Origin: Crocinitomicaceae bacterium
GTDB taxonomy: Bacteria > Bacteroidota > Bacteroidia > Flavobacteriales_D > Sanyastnellaceae
Length of the DNA: 6,640 nucleotides
Assembly (NCBI GenBank): GCA_020848015.1
Contig: JADLBA010000116.1
Span: forward strand, 1 to 6,640
Direction: 5' to 3'
Shown: positions 1 to 6,640 of the stretch, one piece after another
How the letters are laid out: every line of letters begins with the position of its first letter
How positions within the stretch are numbered: position 1 is the stretch's first letter
Program-made: the position numbers and the translations under genes
The notes under the pieces: model-generated
The model's database searches: none
The model's input: only the letters and a program-made list of their open reading frames with translations
What the model was told of the DNA's origin: nothing

Positions 1-81
1 GACGGGTTGATTGAAAAGATGAGGAATGATGGCAGACGGCGCACCTATCGCGATGTAAACACAAAACTGATCATTGACTAA
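1..81 (+). CDS. nuoE: NADH-quinone oxidoreductase subunit E, C-terminal end (partial)
   Basis: An open frame runs from the first base of the window to a TAA stop at 79-81 and gives 26 residues, ending in NTKLIID. The tail is charged and basic, with an RRR run, and holds no diagnostic motif. The assignment rests on position: it ends 13 bases before the nuoF start, where nuoE normally lies in complex I operons. NuoE is the thioredoxin-fold subunit carrying the 2Fe-2S cluster N1a, which sits beside NuoF in the NADH-oxidising module. Its cluster cysteines lie upstream of the window and cannot be checked. The reading frame is certain to be open, but the identity is inferred from context. Confidence 0.65.
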   Translation, partial: DGLIEKMRNDGRRRTYRDVNTKLIID

Positions 82-87
82 TTCAGC

Positions 88-91
88 AGGA
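88..91 (+). promoter_or_regulatory. possible ribosome binding site of nuoF
   Basis: AGGA lies three bases before the ATG at 95. This is closer than usual, but it supports that ATG over the in-frame TTG at 74, which would overlap the end of nuoE. It is a weak site. Most other genes in the window show only A-rich leaders. Confidence 0.35.
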
Positions 92-94
92 AAC

Positions 95-1438
95 ATGGGA
101 AGGAAAATACTCTTAGATCACGATAACATACCCGGTATTCAGTCGCTGAATGTTTACCGCGAAAAAGGAGGCTACCGCGCACTTGAAAAGGTGCTGAAAA
201 CAATGACTCCTGAACAGATCGTGGAAGAAGTGAAGACTTCTGGATTGCGCGGACGTGGTGGTGCAGGATTCCCAACCGGAATGAAATGGAGTTTTCTTGC
301 AAAACCAGAAGGAGTTCCGAGATACTTAGTGTGCAATGCCGATGAATCAGAACCGGGAACATTCAAGGATCGCTACCTGATGGAACGCATTCCCCACCTT
401 CTGATCGAGGGAATGGTCGCTTCCGCTTTTGCTCTTGGTGCAAGAACTTCGTATATCTATATACGCGGCGAATATTTTTACATCGCACAAATTTTGGAAA
501 AAGCCCTTGAAGAAGCTTACGAAGCAGGTCTTCTGGGGAAAAATATTTTCAACTCCGGTTTCGATCACGACTGTTATGTGCAGGTAGGTGCCGGTGCATA
601 TATCTGTGGTGAAGAAACCGCACTCCTCGAGTCACTCGAAGGAAAGCGTGGCAATCCGCGTATCAAACCTCCGTTTCCTGCTGTCGCCGGATTATACGGC
701 TGCCCTACCGTTGTCAACAATGTTGAAACCATTGCTGCAGTAGTGCCAATCATCAATATGGGAGGAGCGGCCTACGCGGCAATCGGTATTGGAAGGAGCA
801 CCGGTACCAAACTGATCTCTGCCTCGGGGCATATCAATAAGCCGGGAGTTTATGAAATTGAACTCGGTTTGCCGGTAGAAGAATTCATCTTCTCCGATGA
901 GTATTGCGGAGGTATCCGAAATGGAAAAAAAATGAAAGCAGTGGTCGCCGGTGGCTCATCCGTTCCTGTGCTTCCCACTGATCTCATTTTAAAAACTGCA
1001 GCAGGTGAGCCACGATTGATGTCATACGAAAGCCTTGCTGATGGCGGATTCGCAACCGGTACCATGCTCGGTTCGGGAGGATTTATCGTGATGGATGAAG
1101 ATACCAGCATCGTCAAAAACCTCTGGACTTTCTCGCGTTTCTATCACCACGAAAGTTGCGGGCAGTGCAGCCCCTGCCGCGAAGGAACAGGATGGATGGA
1201 AAAGATCCTGCACAATTTCATCGTTGGTCATGCCAAAATGAAAGATATTGACCTGCTCTGGGACATCCAGAAAAATATTGAAGGAAAAACAATTTGCCCG
1301 CTGGGCGATGCTGCTGCATGGCCCGTTGCAAGTGCTATCCGGCACTTTCGCAAAGAGTTTGAAGAGTACGTCAATAACCCCGGAAGTATCCGGGATGTGA
1401 AACATTACTACAGAATTAATAACCTTGCTGAAGCATGA
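95..1438 (+). CDS. nuoF: NADH-quinone oxidoreductase subunit F (NADH- and FMN-binding, 51 kDa type)
   Basis: NuoF oxidises NADH at an FMN and passes electrons to the 4Fe-4S cluster N3, at the tip of the cytoplasmic arm of complex I. The product has 447 residues, close to the 445 of E. coli. Visible motifs are the glycine-rich GRGGAGFPTGMKW (53-65), CNADESEPGTFKDR (80-93) and GAGAYICGEETALLES (165-180), which form the FMN and NADH site. Cluster N3 ligands are C355, C358 and C361 (SCGQCSPCREG) plus C401 (ICPLGD). By hand alignment, E86 and E174 match E. coli E95 and E183; the latter favours NADH over NADPH. I chose the ATG at 95 over the in-frame TTG at 74 because the ATG clears the nuoE stop and has AGGA before it. 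The gene is complete, and a 46-base gap without a clear terminator separates it from nuoG. Confidence 0.97.
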   Translation: MGRKILLDHDNIPGIQSLNVYREKGGYRALEKVLKTMTPEQIVEEVKTSGLRGRGGAGFPTGMKWSFLAKPEGVPRYLVCNADESEPGTFKDRYLMERIPHLLIEGMVASAFALGARTSYIYIRGEYFYIAQILEKALEEAYEAGLLGKNIFNSGFDHDCYVQVGAGAYICGEETALLESLEGKRGNPRIKPPFPAVAGLYGCPTVVNNVETIAAVVPIINMGGAAYAAIGIGRSTGTKLISASGHINKPGVYEIELGLPVEEFIFSDEYCGGIRNGKKMKAVVAGGSSVPVLPTDLILKTAAGEPRLMSYESLADGGFATGTMLGSGGFIVMDEDTSIVKNLWTFSRFYHHESCGQCSPCREGTGWMEKILHNFIVGHAKMKDIDLLWDIQKNIEGKTICPLGDAAAWPVASAIRHFRKEFEEYVNNPGSIRDVKHYYRINNLAEA

Positions 1439-1484
1439 TAAGTGATTACTTGCTTTACTACAAGATGAAATGAAATAACAGAAA

Positions 1485-2534
1485 ATGCCAAAAGTTACCA
1501 TAGACGATATAACCATTGATGTTCCGGAAGGAACTACCATCCTGCAGGCAGCCAGGATGATCGGAGGTGAAGTGGTGCCTCCGGCCATGTGTTATTATTC
1601 AAAACTGAAAACAAGCGGTGGATACTGCCGTACCTGCATTGTTAAGGTAGAACAGGGTTCTGCAAAGGATCCGCGCCCAATTCCAAAACCGGTAGCTTCC
1701 TGCAGAACTAATGTAATGGATGGTATGGTAGTGCGAAACATCACTTCTCCCGAAGTACTCGAAGCACGGGCGGGTGTTGTCGAGTTCCTTTTAATCAACC
1801 ATCCGCTTGACTGTCCGATCTGTGACCAGGCCGGCGAATGTGATCTGCAAGACCTTTCTTATGGACATGGCGATGAGTTTTCACGCTACGAATTTAAACG
1901 CCGTGAATTTGAAAAAATAGATATCGGCAGCAAAGTGCAGCTTCACATGACACGCTGCATCCTCTGCTACCGCTGTGTGAAAGTGGCTGATCAACTTACC
2001 GACGGACGTGTTCACGGTGTAATCAATCGAGGCGATGTTTCCGAAATAAGTACCTACATCGAAAACGTGATTGAAAATGATTTTTCGGGAAACGTCATTG
2101 ATGTCTGCCCTGTGGGAGCACTCACCGATAAAACTTTCCGTTTTAAAAGCCGCGTATGGTACACCAAACCCGTTGACGCACACCGCGATTGTAAACACTG
2201 TTGTGGCGAAGTGCGATTGTGGTACAAAGGTGATGAAGTGCTACGTGTTACTACCCGCAGGGATCAGTTTGGAGAAGTGAAAGATACAACCACCGGTAAA
2301 CCCGGATGGATTTGCAACGAATGTCGCTTTGATAAAAAAGAAACAAAAGACTGGATTATTGAAGGTCTCGCACATATAAATCCACACTCGGTCATTTCAG
2401 CCAATCATTATGAAAGTCTGAAAGCACTGAAAGCAACCGTGAGTCGCCAATTAAAAGCCGCTCCTCATGGTACCAAAGTGACTCTCGGAAACGGTGCCTT
2501 AGACCCAAACAATCAGCCCGGAACTCAAAAATAA
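1485..2534 (+). CDS. nuoG: NADH-quinone oxidoreductase subunit G, short form without the molybdopterin-type domain
   Basis: NuoG carries electrons from NuoF towards NuoI in the peripheral arm. The ferredoxin-like N-terminus binds the 2Fe-2S cluster N1b through C36, C48, C51 and C73. The next motif, H106, C110, C113 and C119 (HPLDCPICDQAGEC), is the His-ligated cluster N5. C158, C161, C164 (RCILCYRC) and C208 (DVCPVGAL) hold cluster N4. A further cysteine-rich segment has C236, C239, C240, C277 and C280, in the place where some bacteria carry cluster N7 but with different spacing. The protein ends at 349 residues, while E. coli NuoG has about 900; the large molybdopterin-oxidoreductase-like domain is absent. 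This is not a frameshifted remnant: the frame is intact and nuoH starts 15 bases after the stop. Short NuoG is, from memory, usual in Bacteroidota. The start at 1485 gives MPKVTIDDI, which leads directly into the ferredoxin fold. No Shine-Dalgarno motif is seen; the leader is A-rich. Confidence 0.95.
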   Translation: MPKVTIDDITIDVPEGTTILQAARMIGGEVVPPAMCYYSKLKTSGGYCRTCIVKVEQGSAKDPRPIPKPVASCRTNVMDGMVVRNITSPEVLEARAGVVEFLLINHPLDCPICDQAGECDLQDLSYGHGDEFSRYEFKRREFEKIDIGSKVQLHMTRCILCYRCVKVADQLTDGRVHGVINRGDVSEISTYIENVIENDFSGNVIDVCPVGALTDKTFRFKSRVWYTKPVDAHRDCKHCCGEVRLWYKGDEVLRVTTRRDQFGEVKDTTTGKPGWICNECRFDKKETKDWIIEGLAHINPHSVISANHYESLKALKATVSRQLKAAPHGTKVTLGNGALDPNNQPGTQK

Positions 2535-2549
2535 AAAGTCAAGAAACGA

Positions 2550-3578
2550 ATGGATCCTATTTTATATACCATCCTTCTTTGCGTAATTGTCTTTGGTATT
2601 TCGCTCGGTGCAGCAGCCTACATGACATGGGGAGAACGCAAACTGGCTGCTGTTCTCCAAGATCGCGTGGGGCCAAGCCGCGCAGGACCTTTTGGACTAC
2701 TGCAACCCATCGCCGACGGAATCAAAATGATCTTCAAGGAAGAAATGATTCCCACACATTCCAACCGCTGGCTTTTCGTGCTAGGCCCTTGTTTCTTCAT
2801 GCTGACGGCTTGCATGACCAGCGTAGTGATTCCATGGGGAAGCGGTCTGACCATTAATGATACCTTTTACAGAATGCAGGTCACCGACATAAATATCGGA
2901 CTGTTATACCTGTTAGGTGTAGTTTCGATAGGGGTTTATGGTATCATGATCGGCGGATGGGCATCGAACAATAAATATTCACTGCTCGGTGCACTAAGGG
3001 CTTCGTCGCAGATGATCTCTTACGAGGTTGCGATGGGGCTTTCTCTCATCGCTTTAGTAATGACAACCGGTACCCTGCAGTTGGGAGAAATCGTACGCCA
3101 GCAAGATGGCGGATTCGCCAATGTAGTTTACCAACCACTTGGTTTCCTTATTTTTCTAATCTGCGCTTTTGCTGAAACCAACCGCGCCCCATTTGACCTC
3201 CCTGAAACAGAATCAGAACTTGTTGGAGGATTCCATACAGAGTACTCCTCGATGAAACTCGGTTTTTTCCTTTTTGCGGAATACATCAATATGTTTATCT
3301 CCTCCGCTGTAATGGCTACGCTTTATTTCGGAGGATACAACTTCCCGTTCCAACATGAACTCGGACTTGAAGGAAACGCGCTTGCAATTGTGCAATCTCT
3401 TGTATTCATGCTAAAAATATCGGGCTTTATCTTCCTGTTTATGTGGATCCGCTGGACATTGCCGCGGTTCCGCTATGATCAGTTGATGAACCTCGGATGG
3501 AAAATACTATTGCCATTAGCCTTAGCCAATATTTTCATCACAGGGCTGGTGATGTTTTTCTCCGGAAAACTCGGATAA
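2550..3578 (+). CDS. nuoH: NADH-quinone oxidoreductase subunit H (membrane, quinone chamber)
   Basis: NuoH (ND1 family) anchors the peripheral arm to the membrane and forms most of the quinone-binding chamber and its link to the proton pumps. The product has 342 residues, with about eight predicted membrane helices near 2-22, 75-95, 115-137, 155-175, 191-207, 236-260, 276-300 and 317-337. Family motifs are clear: ERKLAAVLQDRVGPSRAGP (29-47), SLLGALRASSQMISYEV (144-160), ETNRAPFDLPETESELVGG (209-227) and WTLPRFRYDQLMNLGWK (302-318). The acidic residues of the quinone-side loop are present (D216, E219, E221, E223, E231). The start at 2550 follows the nuoG stop by 15 bases, with an A-rich leader. 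The length and all motifs fit an intact gene. Confidence 0.97.
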   Translation: MDPILYTILLCVIVFGISLGAAAYMTWGERKLAAVLQDRVGPSRAGPFGLLQPIADGIKMIFKEEMIPTHSNRWLFVLGPCFFMLTACMTSVVIPWGSGLTINDTFYRMQVTDINIGLLYLLGVVSIGVYGIMIGGWASNNKYSLLGALRASSQMISYEVAMGLSLIALVMTTGTLQLGEIVRQQDGGFANVVYQPLGFLIFLICAFAETNRAPFDLPETESELVGGFHTEYSSMKLGFFLFAEYINMFISSAVMATLYFGGYNFPFQHELGLEGNALAIVQSLVFMLKISGFIFLFMWIRWTLPRFRYDQLMNLGWKILLPLALANIFITGLVMFFSGKLG

Positions 3579-3614
3579 TAAATAAATTGAATTAGAAAAT
3601 AAACAACAAATGAT

Positions 3615-4202
3615 ATGTTGACGAACAGGGCAAAAGTGGTAGTGAAAAAGGAGCTTTCCTGGTCGGAGCGAATTTACCTTCCTGCCATTCTTCAAGGTAT
3701 GTTAATTACTTTTTCCCACCTTTTCAAAAGAACACCGACAATCAAATATCCGGAACAAAAAAGAGAGTTTTCGCCAGTTTACCGGGGACAGCATGTACTC
3801 AAACGAGACGAGTCAGGCGCTGAACGCTGCACAGCGTGTGGCCTTTGCGCTGTTTCATGTCCTGCAGAAGCTATTACTATGGATGCTGCAGAACGTAAAA
3901 AAGGTGAAGAACATCTCTACCGTGAGGAGAAGTATGCAAGAATCTACGAAATCAATATGCTCCGTTGTATTTTTTGTGGATTATGCGAAGAGGCCTGCCC
4001 TAAAGAAGCCATCTTTCTTACCGACAGAATAGTGCCCAGCAGTTTTACACGTGGTGAAGAGATATTCGGAAAAGATAAATTAGTCGAGCCGGTAGATGCT
4101 CCTATAGATGTTTCCGCACGTCAGACCAATGACGTTCTTGAATTCAAAAAGAACAAAAAATTCTACCACAACTTAACCTTTAATGACCGACAAATACGCT
4201 GA
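3615..4202 (+). CDS. nuoI: NADH-quinone oxidoreductase subunit I (two 4Fe-4S clusters N6a and N6b)
   Basis: NuoI is the ferredoxin-like subunit that relays electrons from NuoG to NuoB through clusters N6a and N6b. Of its 195 residues, about 20-37 form a hydrophobic or amphipathic helix that in this family lies on the membrane beside NuoH. Two CxxCxxCxxxCP motifs follow: C72, C75, C78, C82 (CTACGLCAVSCP) and C118, C121, C124, C128 (CIFCGLCEEACP). As in 8Fe ferredoxins, C128 is expected to complete the first cluster and C82 the second. The C-terminal tail (about 150-195) is polar and a little longer than in E. coli NuoI (180 residues). The ATG at 3615 was chosen because the ATG five bases earlier, in another frame, stops after three codons. 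The stop shares one base with the nuoJ start, so the two are probably translationally coupled. Confidence 0.96.
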   Translation: MLTNRAKVVVKKELSWSERIYLPAILQGMLITFSHLFKRTPTIKYPEQKREFSPVYRGQHVLKRDESGAERCTACGLCAVSCPAEAITMDAAERKKGEEHLYREEKYARIYEINMLRCIFCGLCEEACPKEAIFLTDRIVPSSFTRGEEIFGKDKLVEPVDAPIDVSARQTNDVLEFKKNKKFYHNLTFNDRQIR

Positions 4203-4204
4203 TG
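4200..4204 (+). other. nuoI stop / nuoJ start overlap (TGATG)
   Basis: The nuoI stop TGA (4200-4202) and the nuoJ start ATG (4202-4204) share one A. No Shine-Dalgarno motif precedes the ATG, so nuoJ translation probably depends on ribosomes ending nuoI. The overlap is seen directly; the coupling is inferred. Confidence 0.8.
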
Positions 4205-4699
4205 CTTACAGAGTACACTTTCTGGTTTCTTTCATTCCTCGCGGTATTCAGTGCGTTTGCTGTGATCCTGTCTCGCAATCCGGTTCACAGTGTACTGTAC
4301 CTTATCCTGACATTTTTTTCCATTGCCGGACATTATTTCTTGCTGAATGCGCAATTCCTCGCCGCTGTCCATATCATTGTTTACGCAGGAGCAATCATGG
4401 TGCTGTTCCTCTATGTAGTAATGATGCTAAACCTCAATCAGGCTGAGCCACAACGCACATCAGCCTGGGCAAAATTTCTCGGAGCCGGTGCTGCCGGTAT
4501 CCTTATGCTGGTGATGATTGCCGTGATACGCAAAGCAGAACAGGGAACTCCTGCCGGATTACCCGTAAATGCTGGAACAGTCGAAAATTTAGGAATAACA
4601 TTGTACAGAGATTTTCTGCTTCCTTTTGAACTTGCCTCCGTGTTATTCCTTGGTGCAATGGTTGGAGCAGTATATCTGTCAAAAAAAGAAATAACCTGA
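4202..4699 (+). CDS. nuoJ: NADH-quinone oxidoreductase subunit J (membrane)
   Basis: NuoJ (ND6 family) lies between NuoH and the antiporter-like subunits. Its third helix changes conformation during coupling in known structures. The product has 165 residues, against 184 in E. coli, with about five membrane helices near 3-23, 28-47, 53-77, 91-110 and 139-159. The family signature is strong: NPVHSVLYLIL (26-36), the helix-3 motif IIVYAGAIMVLFLY (58-71) with Y61 and G63, MMLNL (74-78), and a C-terminal LPFELASVLFLGAMVGAV (140-157). E82 aligns with E. coli E80. At position 57 there is His, where E. coli has Glu55. The protein lacks the long polar C-terminal tail of E. coli NuoJ, which accounts for most of the length difference. 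The start overlaps the nuoI stop; nuoK follows after 17 bases. Confidence 0.95.
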   Translation: MLTEYTFWFLSFLAVFSAFAVILSRNPVHSVLYLILTFFSIAGHYFLLNAQFLAAVHIIVYAGAIMVLFLYVVMMLNLNQAEPQRTSAWAKFLGAGAAGILMLVMIAVIRKAEQGTPAGLPVNAGTVENLGITLYRDFLLPFELASVLFLGAMVGAVYLSKKEIT

Positions 4700-4716
4700 A
4701 CTACATCATTCAACCG

Positions 4717-5034
4717 ATGGAACTATTACCCAACATTACTGTCAATCATTACCTGGGCCTCAGTGTACTTCTCTTTTGCCTCGGCGCTTTTGGAGTCCTA
4801 TACAAAAGAAATGCAATTATTATGTTCATGTGTGTAGAACTGATGCTCAACGCAGTGAATCTTTCGCTCGTTGCTTTTTCCAAAATGTGGGGCGGGACAG
4901 ATGCACAGGTTTTCGTTTTCTTCATAATGGTAGTTGCTGCCGCTGAAGTAGCGGTAGGACTGGCTATTTTGATGATGCTGTACCGAAACCAGCATACCAC
5001 TGATACGGATGTGCTCAATAAAATGAAAGGATAA
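4717..5034 (+). CDS. nuoK: NADH-quinone oxidoreductase subunit K (membrane)
   Basis: NuoK (ND4L family) is a small membrane subunit with buried glutamates on the proton-coupling axis. The product has 105 residues, close to the 100 of E. coli, with three membrane helices near 10-29, 33-54 and 65-88. Both functional glutamates are present: E41 in VELMLNAVNL and E77 in AAAEVAVGLAI, matching E. coli E36 and E72. The tail after residue 90 is polar. The start at 4717 places the first helix at the usual distance from the N-terminus. No Shine-Dalgarno motif is seen before it. The last codons contain the likely ribosome binding site of nuoL. Confidence 0.97.
   Translation: MELLPNITVNHYLGLSVLLFCLGAFGVLYKRNAIIMFMCVELMLNAVNLSLVAFSKMWGGTDAQVFVFFIMVVAAAEVAVGLAILMMLYRNQHTTDTDVLNKMKG
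5027..5031 (+). promoter_or_regulatory. likely ribosome binding site of nuoL
   Basis: AAGGA sits ten bases before the ATG at 5042, inside the last codons of nuoK. It is the best Shine-Dalgarno-like match among the genes of this window and supports that start. Confidence 0.45.
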
Positions 5035-5041
5035 GATTCGT

Positions 5042-6640
5042 ATGGAGAAATTAGTTACCCTGATCCCACTGTTCCCACTCGTCGGGTTCTTATACATTAC
5101 ATTTTTTAGCAAAGGACTGAGCAGGAATTTTGTCGGTGCACTTGGATCTGGTGCCATCCTGCTTTCGTTTATTTTTTCCATTGTCGTATTTACCACACAA
5201 TTACACGGAGAACACCCTGTAGTAGTAAAAGTAATTGACTGGATTACTGCGGGTACTTTTGATGTAGATTTTTCATTTCTTGTAGATCCACTCAGTACCA
5301 TTTACCTTCTTTTTATTACCGGAGTCGGTTTTCTGATTCATGTTTACTCCATCGGATATATGCACAATGATGAAGGGTTCAACCGGTTTTTTGCATATCT
5401 CAACTTGTTCGTTTTCTTCATGCTGATTCTAGTATTGGGCGACAGCTACCTCACAATGTATGTCGGATGGGAGGGCGTTGGGCTTTGTTCCTACCTTTTG
5501 ATCGGATTCTGGTATAAGGAGTTGGAAAACAATAATGCTGCAAAGAAGGCTTTCGTAATGAACCGTATCGGTGACCTCGGTCTCATACTTGGGATGACCC
5601 TGGTATTCTTCCACTGCGGTACACTGAATTTTGATTCTCTTTATATCAACGGCAGTGCTATTTCAGGGCTGCACGGCAATATTGCCACTGCTGCAGCTCT
5701 CTTCTTATTCATTGGTGCTATGGCCAAGAGTGCGCAAATCCCGCTGCATACCTGGTTGCCGGATGCAATGGCGGGACCTACTCCTGTTTCTGCACTCATC
5801 CATGCCGCAACAATGGTAACAGCAGGAATTTATATGGTAGCGAGAAGCAGCGGGCTTTTCGAGGCCAGTGAAATAGCCAGTGATGTAGTTACCACCGCGG
5901 GTATCATTACAGCTCTGATGGGAGCAACGATCGCGCTTGCACAAAACGATATTAAGAAAGTACTCGCGTATTCTACTCTTAGCCAACTTGGATTCATGTT
6001 TGTTGCACTTGGACTGGGAGCATACAGTATTGCTGTTTTCCACGTGATCACCCACGCTTTCTTTAAAGCGCTGCTCTTCCTTGGCTCTGGATCCGTGATT
6101 CATGCAATGGGGGGTGAGCAAGATATTCGCCGTATGGGCGGACTTAAAAAACACTTGCCGGTTACCTATTGGACCTTTCTGATCGGTACATTGGCAATTT
6201 CAGGAATTTTCCCTTTTGCAGGATTCTTCTCAAAAGACCAGATACTCGCTCATGCAATGGAAGAAAACCTTTTTGTGTTTGTTCTCTTGGTACTTGCATC
6301 TGCCGGCACAGCATTTTATATGTTCCGAATGTTCTACCTGACCTTCGGCGGAAAATTCCGCGGAACCCATGAACAGGAACACCACCTGCACGAGTCGCCA
6401 AAAACAATGACCATCCCCCTTATTGTTCTAGCAGTATTATCTGTTCTCGGAGGATTCATCGGCTTCCCTCACGCTATCGGAGAAAATATTCACCTTCCTC
6501 ACTGGTTAGATCACTTCTTCGGCGATACAGTTGCAAAAGCCTACTCCTCATTGAATGTCTCCACCGAAATAATACTTGCTTTGGTTGCCATGGCTATTGC
6601 TCTTGCAATGATTTTTTATGCCCGGCACATATTCATTACA
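5042..6640 (+). CDS. nuoL: NADH-quinone oxidoreductase subunit L, 5' part (cut by window end)
   Basis: NuoL (ND5 family) is the distal antiporter-like proton pump of complex I. From the ATG at 5042 the frame is open to the last base, giving 533 residues; the family is usually above 600, so the C-terminal part, including the long lateral helix and its anchor, is mostly outside the window. Key pumping residues are all present and many keep E. coli numbering: E144 (GWEGVGLCSYLLIGFW), K229 (MAKSAQIPLHTWLPDAM), H254 (ALIHAATMVTAG), H334 and H338, and K342 (HAFFKALLFLGSGSVIHA). K398 and D399 in FFSKDQIL match E. coli K399 and D400. Loops around 443-450 and 477-491 are rich in histidine. The gene begins 7 bases after the nuoK stop, with AAGGA ten bases upstream of its ATG. 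No frameshift is seen. The related NuoM and NuoN are excluded by the operon position and the NuoL-type motifs. Confidence 0.97.
   Translation, partial: MEKLVTLIPLFPLVGFLYITFFSKGLSRNFVGALGSGAILLSFIFSIVVFTTQLHGEHPVVVKVIDWITAGTFDVDFSFLVDPLSTIYLLFITGVGFLIHVYSIGYMHNDEGFNRFFAYLNLFVFFMLILVLGDSYLTMYVGWEGVGLCSYLLIGFWYKELENNNAAKKAFVMNRIGDLGLILGMTLVFFHCGTLNFDSLYINGSAISGLHGNIATAAALFLFIGAMAKSAQIPLHTWLPDAMAGPTPVSALIHAATMVTAGIYMVARSSGLFEASEIASDVVTTAGIITALMGATIALAQNDIKKVLAYSTLSQLGFMFVALGLGAYSIAVFHVITHAFFKALLFLGSGSVIHAMGGEQDIRRMGGLKKHLPVTYWTFLIGTLAISGIFPFAGFFSKDQILAHAMEENLFVFVLLVLASAGTAFYMFRMFYLTFGGKFRGTHEQEHHLHESPKTMTIPLIVLAVLSVLGGFIGFPHAIGENIHLPHWLDHFFGDTVAKAYSSLNVSTEIILALVAMAIALAMIFYARHIFIT

Noticed and set aside
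74..94. In-frame TTG start that would extend NuoF by seven residues (MTNSAGN)
   Set aside because: It would overlap the end of nuoE. The ATG at 95 has AGGA just upstream and gives the family's usual length.
1439..1484. 46-base gap between nuoF and nuoG with a possible hairpin (AAGT-GATT-ACTT)
   Set aside because: The stem is only four base pairs with no T run after it. I see no Bacteroidota-type promoter (TTG with TAnnTTTG) either, so it is read as a simple spacer.
1022..1588. Long antisense open frame (188 codons) across the end of nuoF and start of nuoG
   Set aside because: It lies opposite two clearly conserved genes, resembles no family I know, and is a typical shadow of the coding strand.
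800..3074. The 9-mer ACCGGTACC occurs three times (800, 1055, 3066)
   Set aside because: Each copy is read in frame as Thr-Gly-Thr inside conserved genes. This fits codon preference, not a regulatory or mobile repeat.
3579..3614. A/T-rich 36-base gap before nuoI as a candidate internal promoter
   Set aside because: No paired -33 and -7 elements can be seen, and A/T-rich leaders are ordinary in this type of genome.
4798..5301. Antisense open frame (167 codons) across nuoK and the start of nuoL
   Set aside because: It lies opposite conserved membrane-protein genes with intact motifs, and its translation has no recognisable domain.

Overview
The window is a single-strand stretch of a respiratory complex I (type I NADH dehydrogenase, NADH:quinone oxidoreductase) operon. 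All genes lie on the plus strand in the order nuoE (3' end only), nuoF, nuoG, nuoH, nuoI, nuoJ, nuoK, nuoL (5' part, cut by the window end). The coding sequence is nearly continuous. Gaps are 13, 46, 15, 36, 17 and 7 bases, and nuoI and nuoJ overlap by one base. No stretch above 300 bases lacks a gene. I see no RNA gene, mobile element, CRISPR array, convincing promoter or terminator.

The organism is most likely a member of the Bacteroidota. The reasons are the short NuoG (349 residues, no molybdopterin-type domain), protein sequences that resemble Bacteroidota complex I as I remember it (for example the NuoH loop around residues 208-245), A-rich leaders with few Shine-Dalgarno motifs, and moderate GC content. 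This is inference from recall, not from a search.

Region by region: bases 1-1438 hold the end of NuoE and all of NuoF, the NADH-oxidising part (FMN, cluster N3). Bases 1485-2534 hold NuoG, which carries electrons through clusters N1b, N5 and N4. Bases 2550-3578 encode NuoH, the membrane subunit forming most of the quinone chamber. Bases 3615-4202 encode NuoI, with the two 4Fe-4S clusters N6a and N6b that lead to the quinone. Bases 4202-5034 encode the small membrane subunits NuoJ and NuoK. From 5042 to the window end runs NuoL, the distal antiporter-like proton pump, of which 533 residues are visible.

Together these subunits take electrons from NADH through FMN and the iron-sulfur chain to a quinone and couple this to proton transport. 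All the key residues I checked are intact, so the complex looks functional. NuoB, C and D would be expected upstream, and NuoM and N downstream.

I found no previously undescribed system. The points most worth a second look are the minimal NuoG, its rearranged extra cysteine cluster, and a histidine in NuoJ where E. coli has a glutamate.
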